From Paenibacillus polygoni (GTDB taxonomy: Bacteria; Bacillota; Bacilli; Paenibacillales; Paenibacillaceae): 64,000 nucleotides of DNA. Every line of letters starts with the position of its first letter. Position 1 is the first letter of the stretch. This document shows positions 18,336 through 27,741 of the stretch, piece after piece. The translations under genes were made by a program, and so were the position numbers. The notes beneath the pieces are model-generated. The model was not told where the DNA came from. It saw nothing but the letters and a program-made list of their open reading frames with translations, and did no database searches. The stretch is taken from NCBI RefSeq assembly GCF_030263935.1, contig NZ_CP127162.1, forward strand, positions 3,729,501-3,793,500, written 5' to 3'.

Positions 18336-18512
18336 TGGTATCCCCTCCAAGGCGGCGTCTTTTAAGCACAGTTAGGCAAGCTTTGTAGCAGCAGTAAGGA
18401 CAATCTTGCATCCCATATTTCAATGTATTCGTTAAGGAGCAAATAATTGTTCATTTTCCTGAAAATATCCTGAGATAAACCAATTTATTTATGAAAAGCA
18501 TTAAATGGAGCC

Positions 18513-18548
18513 AAAAAAACCCCAGTGAATCTAGATTCACTGGGGTTC
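18513..18548 (-). terminator. intrinsic terminator after LCP gene
   Basis: A perfect palindromic stem AACCCCAGTGAATCTAGATTCACTGGGGTT broken into two arms, followed on the minus strand by a run of seven T. Confidence 0.85.
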
Positions 18549-18565
18549 TGAAGCCTCGTTTCCTT

Positions 18566-19630
18566 CTATTCACTAGAAGTAGAGTCAACAAAGACGTGTT
18601 CACCTGCAAGTTCCTGTGCGAGTGCTTCTTTGGCTTTCGTTAATTCATTTTGATTAATATATACATAAGGGCTGTTCCAGGTTCCTGTCACCGGCACGAA
18701 ATTCACGTTATCCTTTGACATGTCCCAGTAAGCAGAGATGAAATTTTTCACTTGATCACTTTCTACCGTAGTTGTGATGTTATCACTTACGGCACCCACC
18801 ACTTTTCCAATCTTCACTATACCACCAAGGGACTTCATCTGATCCATCATCGATTGCAGCACTTCGCTTTGACGCTGATTACGAGAGAAATCATCGGAAG
18901 CTGGTGTCTTTGGATCACAATTTGATTTACGATAACGCACATAATCGAGTGCCTCATCTCCACTCAGATGCTGCGGGCCTTCTTTGATATTAATGTTGGT
19001 ACCATCAGCTGTATCTCGGTAGCACATATTCTGCGACGCATTTACGTCAACACCGCCAAGTGCATCCACTGCGTCGGAGAAGGCCTGAAAATTCAGGACT
19101 GTCACGTAATCAATATCCAGATCTAAGTACTTACTGAGCATCACACGCATTTCCTCTTCAGCCGTTATTCCTGACTCTTTCTCTGCCACTTTAAACCTAG
19201 GATAATAGGCATTTAGCTTGCGCTGCGAATAGCCATTTAGCTGAATCAGTGTATCTCTCGGTAAAGATACAAGCGTAGCCGAATCTGTAGCTGGATTCAT
19301 CGAAGCTACCATAACGACATCGGTAAGATAAGAATTCGTCTCCTCGCGATAATCTGTACCCAAAATCAACATTGTCAGCGGCTTTACCTTAGCCGAATTC
19401 TCAGCAGCAACGGGTAAATCCGTTCCTGTTTTTATTACATTGTTATAAATCATATATAAATAGCCGCCGCCTGCCACTACACCGAGAATTACGAGGACCA
19501 TAATGAGTTTCATTAATTTACGAAAAGGACTTTGCCTTTTCTTTTTTTGAGGCGAGTCTTGTTTCATTTTAGAAGGCGACTTCTGATCTCCCTGATTCCG
19601 GGGAGGAAGTCCATTAGAATCCATACTCAT
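18566..19630 (-). CDS. LytR-CpsA-Psr family protein
   Basis: A 354-residue LCP-type enzyme with a Ser/Lys/Gln-rich cytoplasmic tail, one membrane helix (about 38-60) and an extracytoplasmic LCP domain. Conserved features are the Asp in YLTDVVM, the Arg in LVSLPRDT (about 125), and DYVRYRKS with a later FSRNQRQ. LCP enzymes transfer wall teichoic acid or other anionic polymers from undecaprenyl carriers to peptidoglycan. The ATG at 19630 is preferred (AAAGGTG upstream). Which polymer is handled cannot be said. Confidence 0.92.
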   Translation of the reverse strand: MSMDSNGLPPRNQGDQKSPSKMKQDSPQKKKRQSPFRKLMKLIMVLVILGVVAGGGYLYMIYNNVIKTGTDLPVAAENSAKVKPLTMLILGTDYREETNSYLTDVVMVASMNPATDSATLVSLPRDTLIQLNGYSQRKLNAYYPRFKVAEKESGITAEEEMRVMLSKYLDLDIDYVTVLNFQAFSDAVDALGGVDVNASQNMCYRDTADGTNINIKEGPQHLSGDEALDYVRYRKSNCDPKTPASDDFSRNQRQSEVLQSMMDQMKSLGGIVKIGKVVGAVSDNITTTVESDQVKNFISAYWDMSKDNVNFVPVTGTWNSPYVYINQNELTKAKEALAQELAGEHVFVDSTSSE

Positions 19631-19731
19631 TCTCTCAACACCTTTACCTGTTTCTATCATTCTGACTCTATCTATATTACCGCTTTTTATCCGTTTATAT
19701 CAAATCTTTAGAAATAATTACCTTTACATAA

Positions 19732-19762
19732 GGAGAAGACCGCTCAAAGAGCGGTCTTCTCC
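19732..19762 (-). terminator. hairpin after ylaH-like gene
   Basis: A perfect 14-bp stem (GGAGAAGACCGCTC) with a 3-base loop. The T-tail is poor on both strands, so termination strength is uncertain. Confidence 0.6.
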
Positions 19763-19811
19763 AGTTACATTTATTAAATAGTTAGGGATAACACCCTATA
19801 ACTCTTCCAAC

Positions 19812-20114
19812 TTACATCTTACCTGTATGTCCAGATGCTTCTGTCTTTTTCTTCTGACGTCCTTCGACGAAATAACGAATCCGGACAAGCAGCATCAGTC
19901 CTACAGCAACAAGCAAGCACTGTATAATTGGCAATTTATCAATTTGGAAAATAAGCAGCATGAAAGCACCTATGGCCATAAAGATGTACAGTAATATCTC
20001 TTTTGGTAATGACAATTTTTGCTGTGGACGAAATACCTTATTGTAGACATACGTGATCAGTACAAAAATCACCACATAACTTATGATCGGGTGTGACGCT
20101 AACCATGCTTGCAT
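19812..20114 (-). CDS. ylaH: YlaH-like membrane protein
   Basis: A 100-residue protein with three membrane helices (about 9-26, 38-56, 62-80) and a basic C terminus. It matches the YlaH-like family and its standard place directly downstream of typA. Function unknown. Confidence 0.75.
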   Translation of the reverse strand: MQAWLASHPIISYVVIFVLITYVYNKVFRPQQKLSLPKEILLYIFMAIGAFMLLIFQIDKLPIIQCLLVAVGLMLLVRIRYFVEGRQKKKTEASGHTGKM

Positions 20115-20173
20115 GGCGAGTCAACTCCTTCCTTAGGTTCATGCTCTCTTTTCCTTATTTTATCTGAAGACGA

Positions 20174-22015
20174 TTAAGAGTTAGCTTGCGCCATCTTACG
20201 ATGTTTTTCTGCACGTTCGCGCTCACTCTTATTAAGAATTTTTTTACGAAGACGAACAGATTTTGGAGTAATCTCGCAATATTCGTCATCATTCAAGTAT
20301 TCAAGAGCTTGCTCAAGAGAGAAAATAACTGGAGTCTTCATTTTAACTGTATCGTCTTTAGATGCAGAACGAACGTTAGTTAATTGTTTTTCCTTACAGA
20401 TGTTCACGACGATGTCGTTGTCACGGTTGTGCTCACCAACGATCATACCTTCATAAACTTCAGTTCCTGGCTCAAGGAATAACGTTCCGCGATCCTCTAC
20501 CCCAATCATACCGTAGAAAGTAGATACTCCGCTCTCACTGGATACGAGTACGCCTTGGTGACGACCGCCAACTTGTCCGCCCACGAGTGGACCATAGCTG
20601 TCAAATGCATTATTCATTACACCATAACCGCGAGTAAGGGTCAGGAAGTTTGTACGGTAACCAATGAGTCCACGTGCTGGAATCAGGAATTCAAGACGAA
20701 CTTGACCGTTTCCGGAGTTCACCATGTTCACCATTTCCGCTTTACGTGATCCAAGGCTTTCCATAACAGCTCCCATGCTGTCTTCAGGAATATCAATTAG
20801 AAGACGCTCAATCGGCTCCATTTTCTTACCGTCGACTTCTTTAACGATAACTTCTGGTTTGGATACCGCAAGTTCATAACCTTCACGGCGCATGTTCTCG
20901 ATCAAGATACTAAGGTGAAGTTCACCACGACCTGAAACAATATATGCATCCGGGCTGTCTGTTTCTTCTACACGAAGACTCACGTCTGTTTCAAGCTCTT
21001 TGAAGAGACGATCACGAAGTCTGCGAGAAGTAACCCATTTACCTTCACGGCCAGCAAAAGGACTTGTATTGACAAGGAATGTCATTTGAAGGGTAGGCTC
21101 ATCAATTTTTAGAACCGGCAAAGCTTCAGGGTTATTCGGATCAGCAATGGTTTCACCGATGTTGATATCTTTGATACCGGCAATAGCAACGATGTCGCCT
21201 GCGCCCGCTTCGGCTACTTCTATACGTTTCAGCCCTTGGAAACCAAACAGTTTCTCAATACGAGCAGATTTCATACCACCATCACGAAGCATTACCGTAA
21301 CAGGTTGTCCTTGTTTAATTACACCACGGTTTACACGTCCGATAGCGATACGACCAAGGTATTCATTGTAGTCCATCAAAGTAACGAGGAATTGAAGGGG
21401 TTCTTCCACACTTTCGGTTGGATGCGGGATGTGGTCTACGATTGTTTCATATAGGGTCATCATGTTGTCGTCTTGTTTCTCTGGGTCAAGACTAGATGTA
21501 CCGTTCAAAGCGGAAGCATATACAACTGGGAAGTCAAGCTGTTCGTCATTTGCACCTAGTTCGATAAACAGATCAAGTACTTCATCAATTACTTCAGCTG
21601 GACGTGCAGCCGGACGGTCAATCTTATTAACAACTACGATCGGAGTAAGGTTGTGCTCAAGTGCTTTACGAAGTACAAACTTCGTTTGTGGCATACATCC
21701 TTCGTAAGCATCGACAACGAGAAGTACACCGTCAACCATTTTCATGATACGTTCTACTTCGCCGCCAAAGTCAGCGTGTCCTGGAGTATCCACAATGTTG
21801 ATGAGGAAATCTTTATAGTTGATTGCCGTATTTTTAGCTAGAATTGTAATTCCGCGTTCACGTTCTATATCGTTAGAGTCCATTGCGCGTTCTTGTACAG
21901 CCTCGTGATCACGGTATGTTCCTGATTGTTGAAGCAATTTGTCAACTAACGTCGTTTTCCCGTGGTCAACGTGGGCAATAATTGCAATATTGCGAATGTT
22001 TTTTCTTACATGCAT
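20174..22015 (-). CDS. typA: ribosome-associated GTPase TypA/BipA
   Basis: A 613-residue translational GTPase. The G-domain has AHVDHGKTT (G1, about 13), RGITI (G2), [11 protein letters not shown] (G3) and [10 protein letters not shown] (G4). EF-Tu-like domain II, an EF-G-like domain and the BipA-specific C-terminal domain follow. TypA assists 50S assembly and stress or cold adaptation. The ATG at 22015 gives the family-standard length; an upstream extension has no support. Promoter and a terminator-like hairpin in the leader suggest attenuation. Confidence 0.96.
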   Translation of the reverse strand: MHVRKNIRNIAIIAHVDHGKTTLVDKLLQQSGTYRDHEAVQERAMDSNDIERERGITILAKNTAINYKDFLINIVDTPGHADFGGEVERIMKMVDGVLLVVDAYEGCMPQTKFVLRKALEHNLTPIVVVNKIDRPAARPAEVIDEVLDLFIELGANDEQLDFPVVYASALNGTSSLDPEKQDDNMMTLYETIVDHIPHPTESVEEPLQFLVTLMDYNEYLGRIAIGRVNRGVIKQGQPVTVMLRDGGMKSARIEKLFGFQGLKRIEVAEAGAGDIVAIAGIKDINIGETIADPNNPEALPVLKIDEPTLQMTFLVNTSPFAGREGKWVTSRRLRDRLFKELETDVSLRVEETDSPDAYIVSGRGELHLSILIENMRREGYELAVSKPEVIVKEVDGKKMEPIERLLIDIPEDSMGAVMESLGSRKAEMVNMVNSGNGQVRLEFLIPARGLIGYRTNFLTLTRGYGVMNNAFDSYGPLVGGQVGGRHQGVLVSSESGVSTFYGMIGVEDRGTLFLEPGTEVYEGMIVGEHNRDNDIVVNICKEKQLTNVRSASKDDTVKMKTPVIFSLEQALEYLNDDEYCEITPKSVRLRKKILNKSERERAEKHRKMAQANS

Positions 22016-22073
22016 GGTTTGTATCCATATCCTTTCCAAAATCAAGTCTATTTGTAAATAAAACGGAATGCTC

Positions 22074-22104
22074 AAAAAAGAAGCGCCGGATTGTCCGAGC
22101 GCGC
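22074..22104 (-). terminator. terminator-like hairpin in the typA leader
   Basis: On the minus strand GCGC(T)CGGA and TCCGGCGC form an 8-bp G+C-rich stem with one bulged T and a CAA loop, followed by TTCTTTTTT. It lies between the putative typA promoter and the typA start, so it could attenuate typA or stop read-through from the upstream gene. Confidence 0.6.
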
Positions 22105-22127
22105 TTATATCCACTTATATCCCTTAT

Positions 22128-22155
22128 ATTATAGACTAATTCCACCAAAAATCAA
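22128..22155 (-). promoter_or_regulatory. putative sigma-A promoter of typA
   Basis: TTGATT (22155-22150), 16-bp spacer and TATAAT (22133-22128) on the minus strand, immediately after the stop codon of the upstream gene. Confidence 0.6.
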
Positions 22156-22163
22156 GTTTATTA

Positions 22164-22661
22164 TTATCGAAATCTGCGATTTGGTTTCGGTCTGCCAAAA
22201 ATGAGCCAAATACCGGCGAAAATTAATATGGCCGCAAATAGATAGATGAATCCGGTCGTAAGAAGGGCTATAAATAATAGAACAATGGAAACAGCAAGCC
22301 CTATAATTGAAGTGGAATAAATGGTTGCCGGTCTTGGGTACTCAAATAAGGCATACTCGAAAAGTCCAAGGGCGATACCAAAAATAAAGACCGGCCAAAG
22401 ATAAGCAAGCAGATACCATCCCGTCAGATTACAGATCAAAAATAAAATTCCATAGACTGTAAATATTCCAGCTGGAATCAGTACCACCGTACTTGTTTTT
22501 CTTAAAAAGTAATACAGGTGCAGTAAAATTCCAGGTATCAATAGAACAAGCGGCCAAAAGTTTCGGCCAATATAACCAAATACACCGAGTTTCCCCAGCA
22601 AAATAATAAGACCGGCTACCGCGATGAATATGCCGATAGCACGTTCGTTTCTTCCTTTCAC
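22164..22661 (-). CDS. LiaF/LiaI-like transmembrane domain protein
   Basis: A 165-residue protein that is nearly all membrane helices. The N-terminal half has the pattern of LiaI/LiaF-like transmembrane domains (paired helices with GLIILLGKLG and FWPLVLLIPG). It starts at GTG with GAGGTG upstream. No liaRS-type two-component genes are adjacent, so a link to envelope stress is only a suggestion. Confidence 0.6.
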   Translation of the reverse strand: MKGRNERAIGIFIAVAGLIILLGKLGVFGYIGRNFWPLVLLIPGILLHLYYFLRKTSTVVLIPAGIFTVYGILFLICNLTGWYLLAYLWPVFIFGIALGLFEYALFEYPRPATIYSTSIIGLAVSIVLLFIALLTTGFIYLFAAILIFAGIWLIFGRPKPNRRFR

Positions 22662-22718
22662 GATCCCTTCACCTCATCCATCAAATAATATATTTGTTGT
22701 TTCTTATTACCTCAGGTG

Positions 22719-22747
22719 ATTATTCTGTTTCCAAACCAAAAATACAA
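22719..22747 (-). promoter_or_regulatory. possible promoter of LiaF-like gene
   Basis: TTGTAT (22747-22742), 17-bp spacer, AATAAT (22724-22719) on the minus strand. The match is modest. The rest of 22750-22870 shows nothing recognisable. Confidence 0.4.
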
Positions 22748-22872
22748 AGGACTGAGCACCCCTATCTATGTATAGTTTATCCTATGTTTTTACAAAAAAC
22801 TACTCTGTCAGCTAATTCCATTCATCATAGAAGAAAGCAGATGTCGCTATGCTCTTAGCATAACCAAATCAA

Positions 22873-22899
22873 AGAAAAAACCGGCGATTTCCGCCGGTA
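22873..22899 (-). terminator. intrinsic terminator after minus-strand terC gene
   Basis: ACCGGCG, 5-base loop, CGCCGGT and then TTTTTTC on the minus strand, close after the stop codon. Confidence 0.85.
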
Positions 22900-22930
22900 T
22901 CTTTCCTATTAAATGTCCTCATCAAGAATA

Positions 22931-23590
22931 CTAAACACGGTAGTGTATCAATTTTCGAAAAACACCGCTCACCATAATACATACAGCCGCAATGGCAGGA
23001 ATTAATCCCTGATATCCGAATAGATAATGTTGCAGCCAGATGCCTAGTTTTGGATCGCGAAGCAGCATTTCTCCTGCCGTATACGCTAAGATTGCAGAGC
23101 CTGCAAATACGAGAATCGGATATTTTTGCAATAAAGTTACGATAAGTCCGCTCCCCCATACCACAATCGGTATGCTTATCGCAATTCCGATGACGATCAG
23201 GGCAAGGTCTCCGTCTGCGATTGCCGCGATTGCTAAAACATTGTCCAGACTCATCACAAAATCTGCCACAAGAATAGTTTGAATGGCACTCCACAGTGTG
23301 GAAGACTGACGGACATTCACCTCTTCTGTGTCTTCGAGCAGCAGCTTAAATGCGATATAAAGAAGCATCAGCCCGCCTGCTGCCTGAATGTATGGAATCT
23401 CGAGAATAAGTACTGCAACAAAGGTTAGGATACATCTTAATAAGACAGCACCAAATGCACCCCACCATACTGCTTGTCTTCTTCTATGTTCCGGCAGATT
23501 ACGACTTGCTAGTGCAATTACCACTGCATTATCTCCGCTGAGCACAAGATTGATCATAAGTATTTGTGCCAGCAACCATAGCTCGTTCAT
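22931..23590 (-). CDS. TerC/YjbE family integral membrane protein
   Basis: A 219-residue TerC-family protein with about seven membrane helices and the two family signatures with intramembrane acids, LVLSGDNAVVIALA (about 15-28) and MSLDNVLAIAA (about 114). Bacillus TerC proteins take part in metal (manganese) export or loading of secreted proteins. It is divergent from a second TerC gene at 23726. GGGGGTG lies before the start. The exact metal is not deducible. Confidence 0.88.
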   Translation of the reverse strand: MNELWLLAQILMINLVLSGDNAVVIALASRNLPEHRRRQAVWWGAFGAVLLRCILTFVAVLILEIPYIQAAGGLMLLYIAFKLLLEDTEEVNVRQSSTLWSAIQTILVADFVMSLDNVLAIAAIADGDLALIVIGIAISIPIVVWGSGLIVTLLQKYPILVFAGSAILAYTAGEMLLRDPKLGIWLQHYLFGYQGLIPAIAAVCIMVSGVFRKLIHYRV

Positions 23591-23644
23591 ACGTTACGAA
23601 CACCCCCATACATTAGATGTATGTTCACGTTGCCAAGCCTATGC

Positions 23645-23673
23645 TTGACGATGTTCGGGCAGAGGAATATAAT
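23645..23673 (+). promoter_or_regulatory. sigma-A promoter of plus-strand terC gene
   Basis: TTGACG (23645-23650), 17-bp spacer, TATAAT (23668-23673), about 50 bp before the ATG. No yybP-ykoY riboswitch fits in the short leader. Confidence 0.8.
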
Positions 23674-23725
23674 GAATTCCGATTTATACCAAGCAAAAAG
23701 CGTTTTACTAAAAGGAGTGACCTAC

Positions 23726-24412
23726 ATGAATTTCAGCGAGTTTATAGTCAGCTTGCTGCAGGTTGTATTTATCGACCTTATACTGGCCGGCGATAATGCA
23801 ATCGTCATCGGACTCGCTGCCCGAAATTTGCCCCAGGAAACTCAAAAAAAAGCGATTATATATGGTACCGGCGGTGCTGTCTTAATTCGGATTGCAGCTA
23901 CGGTTGTCGTACTGTGGCTGTTGCAGATTCCTTGGCTGTTACTTGTAGGAGGCGTGCTTCTCATCTGGATCGCCTATAAGCTGCTTGCAGATCAAGGGGA
24001 CGAGCATACCGAAGTAAAAGCAGGAGTTTCCTTATGGACTGCAGTAAAAACGATCGTTATCGCAGACGCAGCTATGGGTCTTGATAATGTAATCGCTGTG
24101 GCAGGTGCGGCAGAACAACATATCGTTCTCGTAATTCTTGGACTATTAATTAGTGTGCCGATTATTGTTTGGGGAAGTACGCTGTTTATTAAGCTCATCA
24201 ACCGTTTTCCATGGATTATTTTCCTTGGTGCTGCGGTTCTCGGATATACAGCTTCCAACATGATTACAGAAGAGAGAATGCTTGAACCTTTCTTCACCGC
24301 ACATCCTCTAGTACGTATTCTATTCATTGCATTTGTCATTGCAGGCGTACTCTTTGCAGGTTATCGCAAACAAAAAAGCGCGAAGCAAAGTCAGCAACAT
24401 TCTTACTCTTAA
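23726..24412 (+). CDS. TerC/YjbE family integral membrane protein (paralogue)
   Basis: A 228-residue TerC-family protein, clearly related to its divergent neighbour. It has LILAGDNAIVIGLAARNLP (about 16-34) and MGLDNVIAVAGAA (about 115), seven membrane helices and a basic, Gln/Ser-rich tail. The ATG at 23726 follows AAAGGAG and fits the promoter; an upstream in-frame start would precede the -10 box. The pair probably arose by duplication and the two may form a heteromer or serve different conditions. Confidence 0.9.
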   Translation: MNFSEFIVSLLQVVFIDLILAGDNAIVIGLAARNLPQETQKKAIIYGTGGAVLIRIAATVVVLWLLQIPWLLLVGGVLLIWIAYKLLADQGDEHTEVKAGVSLWTAVKTIVIADAAMGLDNVIAVAGAAEQHIVLVILGLLISVPIIVWGSTLFIKLINRFPWIIFLGAAVLGYTASNMITEERMLEPFFTAHPLVRILFIAFVIAGVLFAGYRKQKSAKQSQQHSYS

Positions 24413-24423
24413 AATTCATTACA

Positions 24424-24472
24424 AAAAGAGCTGCCTTTATCCATCCAGCGGATGATAAAGGCAGCTCTTTTT
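24424..24472. terminator. bidirectional terminator between terC and thiI
   Basis: Long perfect arms (AAAAGAGCTGCCTTTATC and complement) with A-run and T-run on either side serve the two convergent genes. Confidence 0.85.
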
Positions 24473-24503
24473 ATATTATTCTTTTTATATTATTCTTTTT
24501 ATA
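24467..24503 (+). repeat. 14-bp tandem repeat overlapping terminator and thiI stop
   Basis: CTTTTTATATTATT occurs twice in full (24467-24480, 24481-24494) and then partly (24495-24503). The first copy is the T-tail of the terminator; the third contains the thiI stop codon. It looks like replication slippage. Confidence 0.75.
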
Positions 24504-25716
24504 GCCAATCCTCTTCAATCGCGCTGGATTCAAGTTCTTTGCCGTCTCCAAGCGTGATCGTTTCCGTATTCGCTACGGCTTGTTCTAATAGTTCGGACAA
24601 ATTTCCAATAGATGCTTCTAACTTCTCTACAATCCGAAGATTTGGATTGGTTGCCGGGGACTTAGGAACAAATAAAGTACAGCAGTCCTCATAAGGCAAA
24701 ATGGATAAATCATAGGTGCCAATTTCCTCTGCTATTTTTACAATTTCCATCTTGTCCATCATAACAAGCGGACGCAGAAGCGGCAGATCCGTTGCTCTTC
24801 CGATGACATTCATACTGCCAAGCGTCTGACTCGCAACCTGACCAAGACTATCCCCGCTGACAATAGCAAGGGCACCTTCACGCTCTGCCAGCATGGTGGC
24901 AATGCGAAGCATGGAACGCCGCATTAAAGTAATGATCAGATTGTCCTGTCCCAATTGGGTAAACGAAGTTTGTACCTCTGTGAAAGGAACCAGATGCAGC
25001 TTGATCTCGCCTGAGTATCCAGCCAGCACTCTAGCAAGGTCAATGACTTTATCCTTGGCTTTTTGGCTGGTAAAAGGAAAACTGAAAAAGTGAACAAGTT
25101 CGAGTTCCAATCCTCTCTTCATGGAGGACCAGGCTGCTACCGGCGAATCAATACCTCCAGATAACAACATCATTGCCTTGCCATTCGTCCCTCTTGGAAA
25201 GCCTCCTACAGCAGAAAAAGATTCAAAAAAGAGGTACGTTCCTGTCTCCCTGATTTCGATTTTTAGTTCGATATCCGGTTTTCTTACATCCACTTTAAGT
25301 TCTTGGAACGTACGCAGCAAAGGCGATCCTACCAGATGATTCATTTCATGAGAGGAGTGTTCAAATCCTTTCCATACACGTCTGGCATTCACTTTAAATG
25401 TTGTACCTGGGGCAGGCTGCATCTCTTTCATGAAAGCAAGCGAAGTTTCTACAATTTCGTTCAGTTCTGAGGCGGTTACCTTGACAGGACTGATGGAAAC
25501 AAGTCCGAAAATTTTCCGCAAATCCTCAATTACAGCTAAATAATCATGCCCCCCAAGCCCCACATACATCCGTCCATATTCTTCTATGATCGTAGCTCCG
25601 GGGTATGCAGTAAGCTTCGATTTCACATGACTTTTTATTGATTTTTCAAAACGTCTGCGGTTCTTACCTTTTAACGTAAATTCTCCAAAGCGAAGAAGCA
25701 GCATATCGTATTTCAT
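24499..25716 (-). CDS. thiI: tRNA 4-thiouridine synthase ThiI
   Basis: A 405-residue protein with an N-terminal ferredoxin-like domain and THUMP domain (about 1-165) and a PP-loop ATPase domain (LLSGGIDSPVAAW at about 183-195). It adenylates U8 of tRNA and inserts sulfur received from a cysteine desulfurase. No C-terminal rhodanese domain, as in other Bacillales. It starts 3 bp after its sulfur donor gene, the known NifZ-ThiI pairing. Confidence 0.96.
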   Translation of the reverse strand: MKYDMLLLRFGEFTLKGKNRRRFEKSIKSHVKSKLTAYPGATIIEEYGRMYVGLGGHDYLAVIEDLRKIFGLVSISPVKVTASELNEIVETSLAFMKEMQPAPGTTFKVNARRVWKGFEHSSHEMNHLVGSPLLRTFQELKVDVRKPDIELKIEIRETGTYLFFESFSAVGGFPRGTNGKAMMLLSGGIDSPVAAWSSMKRGLELELVHFFSFPFTSQKAKDKVIDLARVLAGYSGEIKLHLVPFTEVQTSFTQLGQDNLIITLMRRSMLRIATMLAEREGALAIVSGDSLGQVASQTLGSMNVIGRATDLPLLRPLVMMDKMEIVKIAEEIGTYDLSILPYEDCCTLFVPKSPATNPNLRIVEKLEASIGNLSELLEQAVANTETITLGDGKELESSAIEEDWL

Positions 25717-25719
25717 GTC

Positions 25720-26871
25720 TTAGCGGTTCCACCCTTCAAAATTAACCAGTCTTTTCTTCATTTCCCGTAATGCGTGTATTAATTGATCAATATGTTCTTC
25801 GGTATGAACATCTCCCAAGCTAATTCGTATGCCCGAACGGGCAGCCTCTTCCGATTTCCCCATCGCCAGAAGCACTCTGCTCGGTTCTGTATACTTGGAA
25901 GAACAAGCTGACTGTGTGGAGACAACCACACCCAGCTGCTCAAGTGTATGCAATATTACCTCTGCTTTCATACCAGGATAAGAGAAATGCACAATATGCG
26001 GCGCACCTTCAGGAGAGCTGTTCAGTTCCCATTCGGGATAACGAAGAATTTCCTCCATTAAGCGGTCTCTAAGCGGTATGAGGCGGGCGTAAAGTTCAGA
26101 TCTATTTTCTTCTGCTAAACGAACGGCTTTCGTCATACCGGCAATCAGCGGAATATTCTCTGTTCCTGCCCGCACTCCCCCTTCCTGGGAACCCCCTGTA
26201 AGTAGCGGAGCAAGTTCGAGACCTGATCTAACATAGAGAAGTCCTGCACCTTTCGGTCCGCGTATTTTATGAGCAGAGATACTATATAAATCAATCCCGG
26301 AGTGAGCAAGCTCTACCTTTATTTTTCCAAAAGCCTGGACACCATCTACATGAAAAATAACCTTAGGATGCTGCTTCTTCAGTTCGCGCCCAATCTCGAT
26401 CACAGGATGAATTGCACCCGTTTCGTTATTTACATGCATTAAGCTTACCAAGATGGTATCTTTTCTTACTGCATGAAGAACATCCTCCACCCTAACCCGG
26501 CCTTTAGAATCCACAGGCAGATAAGTGATATCATACCCCATTCGCTCCAAAAATCGAAAACTTTCGTACACCGAAGCATGTTCTGTTTTCGTTGTTATCA
26601 TATGTTTCCCGCGAGAATGATAGCGCAGAGCAACCCCTTTAATCGCCATATTGTTACTTTCCGTAGCTCCTGAGGTAAAAATGACTTCAGATGCTTTGAC
26701 ACCCAGTGTTTTCGCGCAGACTTCACGTGATTTGTTCAGCAATTTTTCCGCATTTTCTCCATATCCATGAATAGAGGAAGCATTCGCATAATGTCGGTTC
26801 ATCACTTCACTGACCGTTGTGATTACATCAGGATATGGCGGAGTTGAGGCTGCATAGTCAAAATAAAGCAA
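25720..26871 (-). CDS. cysteine desulfurase (NifS/NifZ-like), ThiI partner
   Basis: A ~383-residue PLP-dependent class V aminotransferase-like desulfurase. It has SGATESNNMA (about 70), the PLP-binding Lys in SAHKIRGPKGAG (about 200) and the catalytic Cys in QSACSSKYTEPSR (about 318-330). It provides persulfide sulfur, here most likely to ThiI because the genes are 3 bp apart. The TTG at 26871 is chosen: AAGGAGG is eight bases upstream and the protein then begins LYFDYAAST like homologues; a GTG at 26892 lacks a ribosome-binding site. Confidence 0.93.
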   Translation of the reverse strand: MLYFDYAASTPPYPDVITTVSEVMNRHYANASSIHGYGENAEKLLNKSREVCAKTLGVKASEVIFTSGATESNNMAIKGVALRYHSRGKHMITTKTEHASVYESFRFLERMGYDITYLPVDSKGRVRVEDVLHAVRKDTILVSLMHVNNETGAIHPVIEIGRELKKQHPKVIFHVDGVQAFGKIKVELAHSGIDLYSISAHKIRGPKGAGLLYVRSGLELAPLLTGGSQEGGVRAGTENIPLIAGMTKAVRLAEENRSELYARLIPLRDRLMEEILRYPEWELNSSPEGAPHIVHFSYPGMKAEVILHTLEQLGVVVSTQSACSSKYTEPSRVLLAMGKSEEAARSGIRISLGDVHTEEHIDQLIHALREMKKRLVNFEGWNR

Positions 26872-26919
26872 TGGTTTCACCTCCTTAGGCACAGGGGCCT
26901 TTCTTCATATTAAAAAAGC

Positions 26920-26982
26920 AAAAAGACCAATGAAAGAAAGGTTCATTCCCATGACCTTCTCATGTGATCTTTTTCGCAGATC
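26920..26982 (-). terminator. imperfect terminator after lytic transglycosylase gene
   Basis: AAAAAGATC...GGTCTTTTT outer arms with an inner AGAAGG/CCTTTCT-type pairing on the minus strand, followed by a T-rich run. Read-through into the desulfurase gene is likely, since no separate promoter is seen. Confidence 0.55.
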
Positions 26983-27000
26983 TATACAGTTATAAAATAA

Positions 27001-27705
27001 TCAGACAGTATATTTCGCCTGGGCCTGTTCTATTTTAGTAATATAGCGCTGCGTTTCAAGCGGTAAACGGCTCATTACCGTCATCAATTCCTCATCGGTA
27101 TCAACGCCTAGGCGTCCGACTCTGCCTGGGCCTGCATTATAAGCAGCAAGAGCCAGCTTCTCCTCACCGTTAAAACGCTGAAGCTGATATGATAAATACC
27201 TTGTGCCCGCATCTATACTTTGGGCAGGATCAAATGCATTCGTTACTCCTAAACCTGCCGCTGTACCATCCATAAGCTGCATAAGGCCTTTTGCCCCGGC
27301 GCTCGATACTACATTTGGATTAAAGGAAGATTCCGTATCAATAACCGCTTTGATCAAAGACTCAGATACGCCGTATTTTAGACTTGCCTGTTTAATTAAT
27401 GCATCGTAATCTGTGGAAATCGCTTCATGCGCTGCGGATATAGAATCCGAAGAAGTTCCAGGGGCAGCACTTACATTCCCCAGCTCCTCTGTGACTGTTC
27501 CGTTTCCAAGATGCATCCATAAAAGTCCATCTTCACGATTTGACATCGTTCTTGAACTGGGCTGATCTGGACTCACTTGCCCTACTTGTCCCAAGACTTG
27601 TTCAAATGATGCAGCAGGATTGCTGTCATTCGAAGCTGAATTCGACGACTGAGAAGGTGAAGATAAGTCATACCAAAGGGTATTCCTCACCGGATCAATG
27701 TGCAT
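27001..27705 (-). CDS. lytic transglycosylase domain protein
   Basis: A ~234-residue protein with a low-complexity Ser/Asn/Gln-rich N-terminal half and a C-terminal SLT goose-lysozyme-like domain. The catalytic Glu is in VIDTESSFNP (about 120), with GAKGLMQLM and AAYNAGPGRV motifs. It would cleave the MurNAc-GlcNAc bond of peptidoglycan to form anhydro ends. No signal peptide is visible, so it may leave the cell non-classically or act in spores; Bacillus YjbJ is similar. The ATG at 27705 follows GGGAGG. Confidence 0.85.
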   Translation of the reverse strand: MHIDPVRNTLWYDLSSPSQSSNSASNDSNPAASFEQVLGQVGQVSPDQPSSRTMSNREDGLLWMHLGNGTVTEELGNVSAAPGTSSDSISAAHEAISTDYDALIKQASLKYGVSESLIKAVIDTESSFNPNVVSSAGAKGLMQLMDGTAAGLGVTNAFDPAQSIDAGTRYLSYQLQRFNGEEKLALAAYNAGPGRVGRLGVDTDEELMTVMSRLPLETQRYITKIEQAQAKYTV

Positions 27706-27741
27706 GTATAAATGGCCTCCCATTTGTTTTGTCCATGCTCT

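Noticed and set aside
22740..22870. Short palindrome ATGCTCTTAGCAT in the gap upstream of the LiaF-like gene
   Set aside because: Too short and isolated to support a function.
23591..23725. Possible yybP-ykoY manganese riboswitch upstream of the TerC genes
   Set aside because: The spacer is too short on both sides and lacks the conserved helices.
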